Assembly: GCA_019056435.1 (NCBI GenBank)
Contig: CP077641.1
Coordinates: 310,001-374,000 of the forward strand
Source: Stutzerimonas stutzeri
GTDB taxonomy: Bacteria; Pseudomonadota; Gammaproteobacteria; Pseudomonadales; Pseudomonadaceae
Reading direction: 5' to 3'
DNA length: 64,000 nucleotides
A program made the translations under genes and the position numbers. A model generated the notes under the pieces. The model saw only the letters and a list, made by a program, of their open reading frames with translations, made no database searches and was not told where the DNA came from. Below, piece by piece: positions 28,052-38,211 of this stretch (position 1 is its first letter; each line of letters begins with the position of its first letter).

Positions 28052-29233
28052 ATGTTGAGAATCAGCCATTACCTGCGCGCGCTCGCTCGACCGGCCCTGC
28101 CGGTACTCGGCGCGCGCAGCACCGGCGCAGCCCGCCCGCCCGTGGTGATTTGGAACCTGCTGCGCCGCTGCAACCTCACCTGCAAGCACTGCTATGCCAC
28201 CTCAGCCGACAGCGCATTCCGCGATGAACTGGACACAGCTGAAGCGCTCAAGGTCATCGACGACCTGCACGACGCCGGGGTGCGCGTGCTCATCCTGTCC
28301 GGCGGCGAACCACTGCTGCGCGACGACATCTTCGAGCTGTCCGAGTACGCGCGCCAACTGGGCTTCTTCGTCGCCCTGTCGACCAACGGCACGCTGATTG
28401 ACGAGCGCAACATCGAGCGGATCGCCGCTGCACAGTACGACTACGTCGGTATCAGCATCGACGGTCTGGAAGCGGTGCATGACGACTGGCGCCAGCTCAA
28501 GGGCAGTTTTGCGGCCTCCATGCATGCCGTCGACCTGTGCCGCCAGCACGACATCCGCGTCGGCCTGCGCACCACCCTGACGCAGTACAACTACCCGCAG
28601 CTGCCGGCCCTGCTGGCGCTGATGCGCGAACACGACGTGCAGAAGTTCTACCTCTCGCACCTCAACTACAGCGGCCGCGGCAAGCGCAGCCGCAAGGCCG
28701 ACGCTCGCCACCAGATGACCCGCGAGGCCATGCACCAGCTGTTCGAGCAGGCCTGGAACGACGTGCAGCATGGCCGCGAGACGGATTTCGTCAGCGGCAA
28801 CAACGACGCCGACGCGATCCTGCTACTGCAATGGGTCAAACAGCGCCTGCCCGAGCATCGCGATCGCCTGGAGCGGATGCTGCGCGCCTGGGGCGGCAAT
28901 GCGTCGGGCAGCGGCATCGCCAACATCGACAACATCGGCGACGTGCACCCGGATACCTACTGGTGGCAGCACACCGTCGGCAACGTGCGCCGGCAAACCT
29001 TCCGCGAGTTGTGGCTGGACAAGCCCGAGCCACTTCTGGTCGGCCTTCGCCAGCACCCGCGCGCCGTCGGCGGACGCTGTGGCGAGTGCCGCTGGCTGTC
29101 GATCTGCAACGGCAACACCCGTACCCGCGCCTGGGCCGAAGGCAACCTCTGGGCAGAGGACCCAGGCTGCTACCTCAGCGACGAGGAGATAGGCCTGCCG
29201 GCGCCCCAGCGCATCCCCAGCATCGCCCTTTGA
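28052..29233 (+). CDS. nirJ: NirJ, radical SAM heme d1 biosynthesis protein
   Basis: A 393-residue radical SAM enzyme that removes propionate side chains to form the d1 precursor carbonyl groups. The cluster motif CNLTCKHC (C40, C44, C47) and SGGEPLLR are present. A C-terminal SPASM-like cysteine region ([19 protein letters not shown]) probably binds an auxiliary 4Fe-4S cluster. The ATG at 28052 follows GAGGAGA. First gene of nirJEN. Confidence 0.93.
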   Translation: MLRISHYLRALARPALPVLGARSTGAARPPVVIWNLLRRCNLTCKHCYATSADSAFRDELDTAEALKVIDDLHDAGVRVLILSGGEPLLRDDIFELSEYARQLGFFVALSTNGTLIDERNIERIAAAQYDYVGISIDGLEAVHDDWRQLKGSFAASMHAVDLCRQHDIRVGLRTTLTQYNYPQLPALLALMREHDVQKFYLSHLNYSGRGKRSRKADARHQMTREAMHQLFEQAWNDVQHGRETDFVSGNNDADAILLLQWVKQRLPEHRDRLERMLRAWGGNASGSGIANIDNIGDVHPDTYWWQHTVGNVRRQTFRELWLDKPEPLLVGLRQHPRAVGGRCGECRWLSICNGNTRTRAWAEGNLWAEDPGCYLSDEEIGLPAPQRIPSIAL

Positions 29234-29289
29234 TATCGAGAGCGGTCCCGAGGCCGCCCCCCAGCCCGATGAAACCTTCAGGAGTTCGC

Positions 29290-30134
29290 ATGGACCAGCC
29301 ACTCACCCTCCCCGCTTCGCTCGGTGCGACCCTGGCCCCGGGCGAAGTCGCGCTCGTCGGCGCCGGCCCCGGCGACCCCGGCCTGCTCACGCTGCGCGCG
29401 TGGAGCCTGCTGCAACAGGCTGATGCCGTGGTCCATGACCGCCTCGTCAGCGACAGCCTGATGCAGCTGCTGCCGGCCGCTTGCGCACGTCATTATGTCG
29501 GCAAGACCAGTGGCTACCACAGCCTGCCGCAGCCGCAGATCAACCAGCTGCTGGTCGAACTCGCCAAGCAAAACCTGCGTGTGGTGCGGCTCAAGGGCGG
29601 CGATCCCTTCATCTTCGGGCGCGGCGCCGAAGAACTCGAGTACCTGCTCGCCCACGGCATCAACGGCCAGGTGGTGCCGGGTATCACGGCGGCCGCCGGT
29701 TGCAGCGCCTACGCCGGGATCCCCTGACGCACCGCGACCTGGCGCATTCGTGCCAGTTCATCACCGGTCATCTGCAGGCGGACGGCGCGCTGCAATTGCC
29801 CTGGCCGAGCCTGGTCGAAGGCAAACAGACGCTGGTCTTCTACATGGGTCTGGCCAGCCTCGGCGAGATCTCGCGCAACCTGATCGCCGCCGGCCTGCCG
29901 GTCGACACCCCTGCCGCGTTGATCGGCAGCGGCACCCGGCCAGACCAGCAGGTCGTGCGCTGCACGCTCAAGCAACTGCCGAGCATGGCTCAGGCCCATC
30001 AACTGACGCCGCCGACACTGACGGTCATCGGCCAGGTCGTCGGTCTGTTCGCCGGACAACCGGTGCAATACCCGGCGCGGATAACCGCCACGGCGGCTCG
30101 CCAACCCTCGACGGTGGAGGCTCCATGCGACTAG
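29290..30134 (+). CDS. nirE: NirE, uroporphyrinogen-III C-methyltransferase, frameshifted
   Basis: SUMT-type enzyme making precorrin-2 from uroporphyrinogen III with two S-adenosylmethionine, the first step toward siroheme and heme d1. The N-terminal part has [18 protein letters not shown] and the [15 protein letters not shown] motif. The frame breaks at the C4 run 29721-29724: one more C converts AGIP-stop to [20 protein letters not shown], giving about 281 residues. AGGAG lies before the ATG. The end overlaps the nirN start by ten bases. The break is probably a sequence error. Confidence 0.9.
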
Positions 30135-31618
30135 CGCCCCTTCTTCTGCTGACCCTGTGCGGCGCCGTCCAGGCCGCGGATAGCGTGATCGATCTGGACG
30201 CCGCCGGCCGCCTCTACGAGCAGCACTGCCGGAGCTGCCACGGCGTCAACCGCCTGGGCGGTGCAGGGCCGGCACTCCTGCCGGAAAGCCTCAGTCGCCT
30301 CAAGCCGGACGAAGCGCGCAAGGTGATCCGCGAGGGCCGCCCCGCCAGCCAGATGGCGGCCTTCGGTGATCGCCTCTCCGCCGTGCAGATCGACGGGCTG
30401 GTCAGCTATCTGTACCAACCCGCCGCAACCCCGCCGACCTGGAGCGACGCCGACATTCGCGCCAGCCACCGCATTCTCAATGACGTCGCCAGGCTGCCGA
30501 GCACGCCGCAGCACGGCGCCGACCCGCTGAACCTCTTCGTCGTGGTCGAAGCCGGCAATCATCACCTGCGCGTGCTGGACGGCGATCGTTTCGAGGAGCT
30601 GGCCAACTTCCAGTCGCACTTCGCCCTGCACGGCGGGCCGAAGTTCTCGCCGGATGGCCGCTTCGTCTACTTCGCCTCCCGCGATGGCTGGATCAGCGTC
30701 TACGACCTGCACAACCTGAGCATGATCGCCGAGGTGCGCGCCGGGCTGAACACGCGCAACCTGGCCGTCAGCAACGACGGTCGCTGGGTGCTGGTGGGCA
30801 ACTACCTGCCGGGCAACCTGGTACTGCTCGACGCCCGCGACCTGTCGCTGGTCAAGCACATCCCGGCGGTCGGCCAGGACGGCACGCCGTCCCGTGTGAG
30901 CGCGGTCTATACGGCGCCGCCGCGCGACAGTTTCGTGGTCGCGCTGAAGGACGTGAAGGAAGCCTGGGAACTCTCCTATGCCGGCGAGCCGGACTTCCAG
31001 CCACGACGCATCGAGGCCGTCGACTTTCTCGACGACTTCTCCTTCACCCCGGACTATCGCTACCTGCTCGCCACTTCGCGCAAGGCGCTGGGCGGTCAGG
31101 TGATCGACCTGGACACGGGCGCCACGGTCACCGACATTCCGCTGCCGGGCATGCCGCACCTGGGCTCGGGCATCTACTGGAAGCGCGACGGCAAGTGGGT
31201 ATTCGCCACGCCGAACGTGAGCAAGGGCCTGATCTCGGTGCTGGATCTGCAAACCTGGAAGCTGATCAAGGAGATCCCCACCGGGGGGCCGGGCTTCTTC
31301 ATGCGCAGCCAGGAAAACTCGCCCTACGCCTGGACCGACGTGTTCTTCGGGCCGAACAATGACGTCGTGCACCTGATCGACAAGCAGACCCTGGACGTCG
31401 CCCACACGCTCAGGCCCATGCCCGGCAAGAACGCCGCTCACGTCGAGTTCACCCACGACGGCCGTTACGCGCTGCTGAGCGTCTGGAACACCGACGGTGC
31501 GCTGATCGTCTACGACGCCAACACGCTGGAGGAGATCAAGCGCATCCCGATGAACAAGCCCTCGGGCAAGTACAACGTCGGCAACAAGATCGAGTTCGCC
31601 GAAGGGACATCGCATTAA
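30125..31618 (+). CDS. nirN: NirN, cytochrome cd1-like dihydro-heme d1 dehydrogenase
   Basis: A 497-residue NirS paralogue: signal peptide (about residues 1-17), heme c site CRSCH at 35-39 and a d1-type propeller. NirN completes heme d1 by oxidising the propionate side chain to an acrylate and helps hand it to NirS. The ATG at 30125 overlaps the nirE end; the longer open frame from 29495 is a shadow of nirE. Last gene of nirJEN, followed by a LysR gene on the same strand. Confidence 0.93.
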   Translation: MRLAPLLLLTLCGAVQAADSVIDLDAAGRLYEQHCRSCHGVNRLGGAGPALLPESLSRLKPDEARKVIREGRPASQMAAFGDRLSAVQIDGLVSYLYQPAATPPTWSDADIRASHRILNDVARLPSTPQHGADPLNLFVVVEAGNHHLRVLDGDRFEELANFQSHFALHGGPKFSPDGRFVYFASRDGWISVYDLHNLSMIAEVRAGLNTRNLAVSNDGRWVLVGNYLPGNLVLLDARDLSLVKHIPAVGQDGTPSRVSAVYTAPPRDSFVVALKDVKEAWELSYAGEPDFQPRRIEAVDFLDDFSFTPDYRYLLATSRKALGGQVIDLDTGATVTDIPLPGMPHLGSGIYWKRDGKWVFATPNVSKGLISVLDLQTWKLIKEIPTGGPGFFMRSQENSPYAWTDVFFGPNNDVVHLIDKQTLDVAHTLRPMPGKNAAHVEFTHDGRYALLSVWNTDGALIVYDANTLEEIKRIPMNKPSGKYNVGNKIEFAEGTSH

Positions 31619-31767
31619 GGCCAACACGACAGACGCGGCTGGAGGCCGGACGAATCGCGCGGCATGCAGCTCGACGCTCGATCCCGCCTGCCCTCAGCGC
31701 CTCTATCGACTTTCGTCTTTGATTCCAACCTGCTTTCATATCACGCTTCTTGCTATGAGAGCTGCCC

Positions 31768-32627
31768 ATGGACATCGATCTCGCCCGCACCTTTCTCGAG
31801 ATCATTCGCAGCGGCAGCTTCATCGCCACCGCCGAGCGCCTGCACATCACCCAGACCGCCGTCACCGCGCGCGTCCGTAGCCTGGAAACCCAGCTGGGTT
31901 GCCGGCTGTTCGTGCGCAACCGTGCCGGTGCACGGCTGACCAGCGATGGCGAGCGTTTCGTCGCCTATGCCAACCAGCTCGTGCAGACCTGGGAAGCCGC
32001 CAGGCGCGACCTGCCGCTGCCTCGCGGTTACGACAAGCTGCTCTCGCTGGGCGCCGAGGTCAGCCTGTGCAACCCGCTGATGCTGGCCTGGGTCAGACGC
32101 TTGCGGCAGGCCCTGCCCGATCATGCCTTGCGTAGCGAAGTGGCCAGCGGTGGCGAGCTGCAGCACAAGCTGGATCTGGGCGTGCTCGACGCCGCGCTGG
32201 TGCATCAGCCCGAATACCTGCCGGGGCTGCAGGTGGTGCAGCTGCTCGAGGAAAAGCTTATCCAGGTGGCCCACGCCCAGAACCCCGAGCCGTACCTCTA
32301 TGTCGATTGGGGCGCGGCGTTTCGCAGCCAGCACGACCTGGCCCTGCCCGAGCATATCCGCGCCGCACTGTCCTTCAGCCTCGGCCCGCTGGCGCTGCAA
32401 TATCTGGTGCAGCATGGCGGGCGAGGCTACTCCGCACGCGCGTGGTGCAACGTTACCTCGACGAAGGCGTGCTCAAGCGGGTCGAGCAGGCGCCGGAGTT
32501 CAGTTACCCGGTTTATCTCGTCTACCCGCGAGCCGCCGAATCGCCGGCGCTCACGCAGGCCATCGCGCTGCTGCGCGAAGTGGCGGAAGAGGAATGCGAC
32601 TGGTCACGCTGGAACTACGAGATTTAG
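31768..32627 (+). CDS. LysR-family transcriptional regulator, frameshifted
   Basis: Standard LysR N-terminal helix-turn-helix (DLARTFLEIIRSGSFIATAERLHITQTAV) followed by an effector domain. The frame breaks near 32430: the first part degenerates after QHGGRGYS, while the expected ending (RTRVVQRYLDEGVLKRVEQAP to EECDWSRWNYEI) lies in another frame. Adding one T at TAC-TCC gives GYFRTRVVQ and about 286 residues. It sits 150 bp downstream of nirN and converges on the HPP-CBS gene. Target and ligand are unknown. Confidence 0.82.
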
Positions 32628-32642
32628 CCCGGCCGGGCGCCC

Positions 32643-33782
32643 TCAGTCGGGTAGATGCTTGAGCCAGTTCCGATACAGGGCGGCAATGAGATCGGTCTGG
32701 GTGATCATGCCTACCAGCCGCTGCTGGGCATCGACCACGGGCAAGCAGTGCAATCCGCGATCAGACAGCAGGAACACCAGGTCCACCATGTGAGTATCGG
32801 TACTCACCGTGACCACCGGTGACGACATGATCGCGCGCAAGCGGGTGCCGCCACCTTGTTTCAGCTGCCCCAGACGGATGCGCGCGGGCGTGGAGCGCAG
32901 GTGCTTGAGCAGGTCGACCAGCGTGACGATCCCGATCAGTTTGCGGCTACCGGCCTCCACCACCGGCAGCGAATGCAGGCGGTGTTCGCGCAGGCTTTTC
33001 CAAGCCGTCTGGGCACTGCATGCCGGCGTCGCCCAATACAGGTCACGGGACATGATGTCGGCCGCGGTGACTTCGCCCATGCTGCGGCGCAGGGCGTGCT
33101 TCTCGGTCTGCTTGATCAACTGAGCAAGATCGTCACGGGTTACGTCCACGTATTCGCCGAAGTCGGCGAGCGCACGGGCCACATCGTCCTCGCTGAAGCT
33201 CAGGCGCTCGCTGGGTAGCCTGTCGCGGGTGTGGTGGCTATTCGCACGAGTCCCGCGCGGCTTCGGATAGCTGTGCCCGGTCAGGTTGTTGTAGACCAGC
33301 GCGACCACGACCAGCAGTGCGGAATTGAACGCCACCGGATAGAGCAGCCCGAAGCCCAACGCATGGATCTGCGCGCTGCCAACCACTGCCACCAGCGCCA
33401 GCGCCGCCCCCGGTGGGTGCAGACAGCGCGCGCCCAGCAGGCAGACGATCACCAGCGCGCCGGCCGTACCGGCGGCCAGCATCACTGGCAGACCGCTGGC
33501 GCCGAGCGATACACCGATCAGGGTCGCGAGCAGATTGCCCGCCAACACCGACCAGGGCTGGGCGAAGGGGCTCGAGGGCGCGGCGAACACCAGCACGGCC
33601 GAGGCCGCGGCGGGCGCGGCGAGGGGCAAGGTGAGCGAAGTGCCGAAGATCCAGGCACAGCTTGGCAGCACCAGCAACATGGCGAGCGCGACGCCCAGCG
33701 CCACGCGCAACCATTCAACCGGCCGCGCCGACAGCGGCGCAGGCACGAAGGATCGGCACCAATCGAATAGGCGTTCTTGCAT
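32643..33782 (-). CDS. HPP-family membrane protein with C-terminal CBS pair
   Basis: A 379-residue protein. The N-terminal half has four to five hydrophobic helices with the family signature (GARCLHPPGAALAL, FNSALLVVVALVYNNLTGHSYP). The C-terminal half holds a pair of CBS domains (MSRDLYWATPACSAQTAW, IMSSPVVTVSTDTHMVD) that usually bind adenine nucleotides. Some plant and cyanobacterial HPP proteins transport nitrite, so a nitrite channel or transporter regulated by energy state is a reasonable inference for a copy between nir and nos. The ATG at 33782 (MQERLFDWC) has AGGA close upstream; the longer frame from 33890 lacks a site. Confidence 0.8.
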   Translation of the reverse strand: MQERLFDWCRSFVPAPLSARPVEWLRVALGVALAMLLVLPSCAWIFGTSLTLPLAAPAAASAVLVFAAPSSPFAQPWSVLAGNLLATLIGVSLGASGLPVMLAAGTAGALVIVCLLGARCLHPPGAALALVAVVGSAQIHALGFGLLYPVAFNSALLVVVALVYNNLTGHSYPKPRGTRANSHHTRDRLPSERLSFSEDDVARALADFGEYVDVTRDDLAQLIKQTEKHALRRSMGEVTAADIMSRDLYWATPACSAQTAWKSLREHRLHSLPVVEAGSRKLIGIVTLVDLLKHLRSTPARIRLGQLKQGGGTRLRAIMSSPVVTVSTDTHMVDLVFLLSDRGLHCLPVVDAQQRLVGMITQTDLIAALYRNWLKHLPD

Positions 33783-33924
33783 GAGTCCTGCTTTGCGGGC
33801 TTCGAGTGTTGTGCGGGCGCCGGGCCACGCGACAAGGTGATAGACCGAAAAACGCGCCAAAATGTCGCGTCGCTCGAAAAATTCGCACATTGTCGGTGCG
33901 CATTCGAAGTCCGGCTAATGAATC

Positions 33925-33947
33925 TTGTTGCTGCTTTACAGCAACAA
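33925..33947. other. Palindrome TTGTTGCTG-N5-CAGCAACAA
   Basis: A perfect 9-bp inverted repeat with a five-base loop between the end of the SDR gene and the start of the HPP gene, both on the minus strand. No U-tract follows. It could be a weak terminator or a regulator binding site for the HPP gene. Confidence 0.4.
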
Positions 33948-34017
33948 TTCTGATTCGAAGAGAGCAATGCGCAGGTTTCGCTTCGGCCACCGCCGGGGCC
34001 GCTTGCGGCGAGGTCGA

Positions 34018-34761
34018 TCAGGTAATGGTGTAGCCGTTGTCGACCACCCAGTCCTGGCCGAACACGCCACGAGCGCCCTGCGACAACTGAAAGAGAATCA
34101 CATTGGCCACTGCCGACGCCTCGAGGAAGCGGCCCGGCAACAGGCGTTGACTGACCGATTCGGCGACCTGCTCAAGCTGCTCGTCCTTGAGCCCCAGCGT
34201 GCCCCAGATGGAGGTCGCCGTCGGGCCGGGCGAGACCATGTTGATGCGCACTTCCAGGGGCGCGAACTCCACCGCCAGCGTCCGGGCCTGGGCGACCAGT
34301 GCCGCCTTGCTGGCAATGTAGGCGGCAAGTCCGGGAAAGCTGGTGCGCGTCAGGAAGGTGCCAATGAACACCACCGAAGCCGGCTTGGCCAGCTCGCCAC
34401 GCAGGGCCGCCAGCGTATTCAGTGCACCAGCACCGTTGATCGACCACTGGCGGTCAAAACAGGCCATGTCCAGGCTGTCGCCCAGCTCGGCGATGCCGGC
34501 GTTCGGCACCAGGTAGTCCACCGGGCCAAGCAGCGTGGCGCGGCGGCTCAAGGTCTGCAGATCGTCTGCCGAGGTCACGTCGCCGGCCAGCCATTGAAGC
34601 TTGTCCGGATAGGTTTCCAGCAGGGCGCCCAGGTCGCCGAGGGTGCGGGACATTGCCAGTACCCGTGCGCCACGCTGCAGGAGTGCCGAACACAGCGCCA
34701 GGCCGATCCCGGAGCTGGCGCCCGTGATAACCGCGAGACGGTCCGCGAATTCGTTCTTCAT
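34018..34761 (-). CDS. Short-chain dehydrogenase/reductase of the denitrification cluster (ORF247 type)
   Basis: A 247-residue SDR with the nucleotide motif TGASSGIG near residues 13-20, NAG in the core and the YIASK catalytic pair. Length and location, next to the 396-residue NnrS protein, match the ORF247/ORF396 pair I recall from the P. stutzeri nir-nos region. The substrate is unknown. The third of three consecutive ATG codons is chosen because GGAG is then six bases upstream. It is probably co-transcribed with nnrS. Confidence 0.8.
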   Translation of the reverse strand: MKNEFADRLAVITGASSGIGLALCSALLQRGARVLAMSRTLGDLGALLETYPDKLQWLAGDVTSADDLQTLSRRATLLGPVDYLVPNAGIAELGDSLDMACFDRQWSINGAGALNTLAALRGELAKPASVVFIGTFLTRTSFPGLAAYIASKAALVAQARTLAVEFAPLEVRINMVSPGPTATSIWGTLGLKDEQLEQVAESVSQRLLPGRFLEASAVANVILFQLSQGARGVFGQDWVVDNGYTIT

Positions 34762-34860
34762 CATCATCTCCGTTGCCGGCGTTTGCGCGGCCGCAAGCTG
34801 CCCGTCCCGAACGGGCAGGCAGGTTAATGAACAGGTGGAACGGCGATACAGGGGCGTCGA

Positions 34861-36051
34861 TCAGCCAGGATGGCCGTCAACGCGCGGCGCGAGCAGCATG
34901 GGTGCGTAGCGCCAGGCATACAGGGCGAAGGCCAGCGCCCAGCAGGCCGCGGCCAGCCACAGCCCCGCCATTGGCCAGACGGTGGATAGGAACACACGTG
35001 CGACGGCGCCCAGGTTGAACAGCACGAAGGCCCCGGCGATGCCCGGCGGCAACTGCAACGGCCGCCCGGTATGGCCCAGGGTCACGCGCGCGATCATCGC
35101 CAGGATCAGGCCGCTCATCGAGCCGACCGACAGCGCGTGCAGCGAGGAGCTGGCACCGACCAGCACACCGAAGTGCCAAAGCGCGAGGCCCAGCGACGCC
35201 ACCACCAGCCAGAGCATGGCCAGATGCAGCGACCAGAGCAGCGGGACTCGCCAGATGCCGGAGTCGTACCAGCGCACCAGGCGCAGCAGGTGGCCAGCCG
35301 CAATGGCGAGGAAAAGCACCCCGAGCAGTTGATTCGCCATCAGCGCAACGCCGGCCGCGTAAAGGACGGCGGTCAGCCCGGTGCCGACGAGCAAGGCGAC
35401 ATCCAGCCAGACCCAGGGCTTGACCGCCTCGGTGCGACCCAGCCCACGCTGGGTGAAGAACGGGATCACCCGGCCGCCGATCAGGGCCATCAGTGCCGCC
35501 ACCAGCCACAGCCCGGCCAGCACGCCCTGGCGCTGCAGGCCATCGTCACCCGCCGCGACGCCCCAGAGCACCTGCAGGTTGGCCGTCGTCATCAATGCCA
35601 GCACGACGATGACCGGATAATTGCGCTTCTGCCGGACCACCCAGAGCATGCGCCCCATCAACCAGGCGACGCCGAACATGAACAGCAGCTCCGCGACGAT
35701 CAACATGGCGATCGGTGCACCCAGCAGCCACCCCAGACGCGCCAGCAACCAGACACCCGCCAGCGCCGCCAAGCGGTTGCCGGAGACGCCCGGCTGGCCG
35801 GTCCAGGTCTGCCCTGCAGTCAACAGAAAGCCGGCCACGATGGCCATGGCGAAACCGAACAGCATTTCGTGACGGTGCCAGGCCAGCCAGCCCCCGGTTG
35901 GCTGAAAGCCCGGCCAAAGGCCAGTCCACGCGGCGACCCAGAGCGGGACTGCCAGGAGCGCGAAAAGGCTGCCGGTCAGGAAGAACGGGCGAAACGCGAG
36001 GCGCCAGATGGGCGGGATACTGAGGGCTTTTCGCCGATCGATGACTTGCAC
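34861..36051 (-). CDS. nnrS: NnrS-family heme-copper membrane protein
   Basis: A 396-residue membrane protein with about 12 helices and NnrS signatures (PIWRLAFRPFFLTGSLFALLA, WHRHEMLFGFAMAIVAGFLLTA, histidines in HAL and GHTGR). NnrS proteins protect against NO-derived stress during denitrification. A GTG at 36051 is chosen: AGGAGG lies four bases upstream and it gives 396 residues, the size of the P. stutzeri protein; an ATG at 36090 gives a poor leader. An FNR-like box lies about 125 bp upstream. Confidence 0.85.
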   Translation of the reverse strand: MQVIDRRKALSIPPIWRLAFRPFFLTGSLFALLAVPLWVAAWTGLWPGFQPTGGWLAWHRHEMLFGFAMAIVAGFLLTAGQTWTGQPGVSGNRLAALAGVWLLARLGWLLGAPIAMLIVAELLFMFGVAWLMGRMLWVVRQKRNYPVIVVLALMTTANLQVLWGVAAGDDGLQRQGVLAGLWLVAALMALIGGRVIPFFTQRGLGRTEAVKPWVWLDVALLVGTGLTAVLYAAGVALMANQLLGVLFLAIAAGHLLRLVRWYDSGIWRVPLLWSLHLAMLWLVVASLGLALWHFGVLVGASSSLHALSVGSMSGLILAMIARVTLGHTGRPLQLPPGIAGAFVLFNLGAVARVFLSTVWPMAGLWLAAACWALAFALYAWRYAPMLLAPRVDGHPG

Positions 36052-36168
36052 GAGGCCTCCTGACACTTCTACTGCGACGGCCCGCCACATGCCGGGACCT
36101 GAAACCGCGGCTCCGAGGGATTTCGTGAGCCAGGACTCCTTTCTACAGGCTAGGCGGTCGTTCCAGAC

Positions 36169-36182
36169 TTGATTGCGATCAG
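36169..36182. promoter_or_regulatory. FNR/DNR-type box upstream of nnrS
   Basis: TTGAT-TGCG-ATCAG, one mismatch from the consensus, centred about 125 bp upstream of the nnrS GTG start. Confidence 0.55.
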
Positions 36183-36285
36183 GTTTACACGCCGAGCAGG
36201 CGCAGGCGACGACTGGTTAGGAGCCGCCCATCGCGGCACTGCATGAGCCGCACTGGGGGAGCGCCACGGAGTCAAGGTCGCCCCC

Positions 36286-36562
36286 GTAGGAGCCAGCTTG
36301 CTGGCGATCCCGTAACCGCGCGCCTGATCCACCAAGCATCAGATCGCGAGCAAGCTCGCTCCTACAACAGCGACCGATGCCCGCGAATGAACAGCAGCAA
36401 CACTCGCCCCCGTAGGAGCCAGCTTGCTGGCGATCCCGTGACCGTGCGCCTGATCCGCCAAGCTCCAGATCGCGAGCAAGTCGCTCCTACAGCAGCGCCC
36501 GATGCTCGCGAATGGACGGCAGCAACACCTCGAACGCCGTAGGAGCCGCTTGCCGGCGACGG
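36286..36562. repeat. REPIN repeats between nnrS and tatE
   Basis: The sequence CGTAGGAGCCAGCTTGCTGGCGATC starts near 36287 and 36411, with a degraded copy near 36538 (periods about 124 and 127 bp). The first two are each followed by the inverted partner GATCGCGAGCAAG(C)TCGCTCCTAC. The second partner has lost one base. This fills most of 36183-36604, where I see no gene. Confidence 0.85.
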
Positions 36563-36604
36563 GCGCTTCAGGCTGCCGTGGTTGGGTCGGTTCAGCCGAG
36601 CGCC

Positions 36605-36778
36605 TTATTTAAGCTCCTGCTTGACCGGCTCGGTCTTCTCGCCGTCGTTCATCGACTTGCGAAAGCCACTGATCGCCCCGCCCAGATCCGACCCCAGCCC
36701 GCGCAGGCGCTTGGTGCCGAAGAGCATGACCACGATCAGCAGAATGATCAGGAGTTGCCAGATACTGATGCCCATCAT
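36605..36778 (-). CDS. tatE: TatE/TatA-type twin-arginine translocase component
   Basis: A 57-residue protein starting [21 protein letters not shown], with one N-terminal helix, the [14 protein letters not shown] amphipathic helix and a charged tail, the TatA/E architecture. The last gene of nos clusters in P. stutzeri is a tatE of this size. It probably supports export of folded NosZ, whose precursor has a twin-arginine signal. It starts six bp after the nosL stop. Confidence 0.88.
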   Translation of the reverse strand: MMGISIWQLLIILLIVVMLFGTKRLRGLGSDLGGAISGFRKSMNDGEKTEPVKQELK

Positions 36779-36784
36779 CGTTCG

Positions 36785-37363
36785 TTACCTCGTCGTGTGT
36801 AGGCCGGCGGTCGACTGACCGGCGTGCGCCTGGTGTTGGCCGTGCATGTCATGCATGCCTTGTGTCTGTTGCAGCACCGATTGGTCGATTTCATCGAAAC
36901 GCAGCACCCGGCCGCCGTGCAGGGCCGCCAGCGCCTTGGCTGCCGACTCGTCGGCGAAACTGGCGAGCACCGCACCCATTGCCCCCTTGAGGTCGGTGCC
37001 GGCGACATAGTAGGCGGTGGTCGCGTCGATCAGGTAGTGGTCGTCCGGTTGTTCCCAGATGCTGCGCCCCATATCGTGAACGTAGAGTTTGCCGTCGCCC
37101 ACGCGATTCTCCGGTTGCAGCCACCAACCGAGAAGTTCGGCAGTGGAACAGAACTTCTTGACCCCGCCCTTTCCTACCGCCTGGCCTTTCGGGCCGGGGA
37201 AGTCGGTGATCGCCATGCCACAGACATGACATTCGTCGCTGGCATGGAAGGCCACGGGTTCCAGCCGTCTTTCAGGTGGTTCGCCGTCGTTACAGCCAGC
37301 CAGCCCCACCAGCAGCAGCGCGATAAGGGATCGCGAAGCCCGAAGATATAACGCATTCATCAT
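36785..37363 (-). CDS. nosL: NosL copper-binding lipoprotein
   Basis: A 192-residue outer-membrane-type lipoprotein (signal ending LVGLAGC). The copper-site region ECHVCGMAI is typical of NosL, which delivers Cu(I) toward NosD/NosZ for CuZ assembly. The C-terminal tail is His/Met-rich (GMHDMHGQHQAH) and may add copper affinity. The ATG at 37363 follows AAAGGA; the longer frame from 37453 reaches into nosY. Gene order nosY-nosL-tatE is standard. Confidence 0.9.
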   Translation of the reverse strand: MMNALYLRASRSLIALLLVGLAGCNDGEPPERRLEPVAFHASDECHVCGMAITDFPGPKGQAVGKGGVKKFCSTAELLGWWLQPENRVGDGKLYVHDMGRSIWEQPDDHYLIDATTAYYVAGTDLKGAMGAVLASFADESAAKALAALHGGRVLRFDEIDQSVLQQTQGMHDMHGQHQAHAGQSTAGLHTTR

Positions 37364-37383
37364 GACAGTTCCTTTAACGAGAC

Positions 37384-38211
37384 TCAGGCGAGCCGGCGGC
37401 GGAAGACGGCATAGGCCAACAGCAGCGATAGCCCGACCCACATCAGCAGACACAACCAGAGCGCATGCACCGGGAGCGGCAACTCGCTGCCCAGTGAGAG
37501 CACCCCCATGGCGCCCGCGCCGTCGAACCCGGAGAGGTTCACCAGCCGATAGACGTCAGCCGGGTTAAGCAGCAACAGCCAGGGCAACAGCTCGGGGCTG
37601 AACTGGCCTTCGCTGAAGACCAGCAGCGCCAGGAGGGCCAGATCGAACACCAGCACGAAGAGAAACCAGACGCCCAGCGCCAGCCCCGCCGCGCTGGATT
37701 TTTCGCTGACCTTGCTACTGAACACGTAGGCCAGCGCGAGAAAGACCCAACCGAGCAGCGTCGAGGACACCATGAAGCGACCGAACGCCCATAGCAGCAG
37801 GCCGATCTCGATGTCCTCGACCAACAGCGCGATGGCCAGCATGGCGCAGCCGAAGCCCATCAGCACCGCCAGCGCCAGGATCAGCCCGTGGCCGACGAAC
37901 TTGCCGAGCAGGATCTGCCCGCGGCCCAACGGGTAGGTCAGCAGCAGCATCAGGGTGCCGCCCTCATCCTCGCCGACGATGGCGTCATAGGCCAGCAGCA
38001 GCGCGATCAAGGGCATCAGGAAGGTGGCCAGGCTCGCCAGGCTGGCGACGGTTGCCGGGATCGAGGTGAAACCCAGTTGGCCGGACGCCGCGGCGCCGAG
38101 CCAGGCGATGCCCACCGCAAGCACGGCGAACAGCAGGCTGATGGCAAGCAACCAGCGGTTGCGCAGGCCATCGCTGAACTCCTTGCGGGCGATGTTCCAG
38201 ATGGCGTTCAT
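37384..38211 (-). CDS. nosY: NosY, membrane component of the Nos ABC transporter
   Basis: A 275-residue membrane protein with six hydrophobic helices and ABC-2-type signatures ([18 protein letters not shown] near the start, [23 protein letters not shown]). With NosF and NosD it forms the complex needed for CuZ site maturation of N2O reductase. The start overlaps nosF by four bases. Confidence 0.92.
   Translation of the reverse strand: MNAIWNIARKEFSDGLRNRWLLAISLLFAVLAVGIAWLGAAASGQLGFTSIPATVASLASLATFLMPLIALLLAYDAIVGEDEGGTLMLLLTYPLGRGQILLGKFVGHGLILALAVLMGFGCAMLAIALLVEDIEIGLLLWAFGRFMVSSTLLGWVFLALAYVFSSKVSEKSSAAGLALGVWFLFVLVFDLALLALLVFSEGQFSPELLPWLLLLNPADVYRLVNLSGFDGAGAMGVLSLGSELPLPVHALWLCLLMWVGLSLLLAYAVFRRRLA

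Noticed and set aside
29495-30124. 707-residue frame merging nirE region with nirN
   Set aside because: The first ~210 residues are an out-of-frame shadow of nirE; nirN starts at 30125 with a proper signal peptide.
36243-36542. 99-residue plus-strand ORF between nnrS and tatE
   Set aside because: Consists of translated REP repeats (RRSQLAGDPVT occurs twice).
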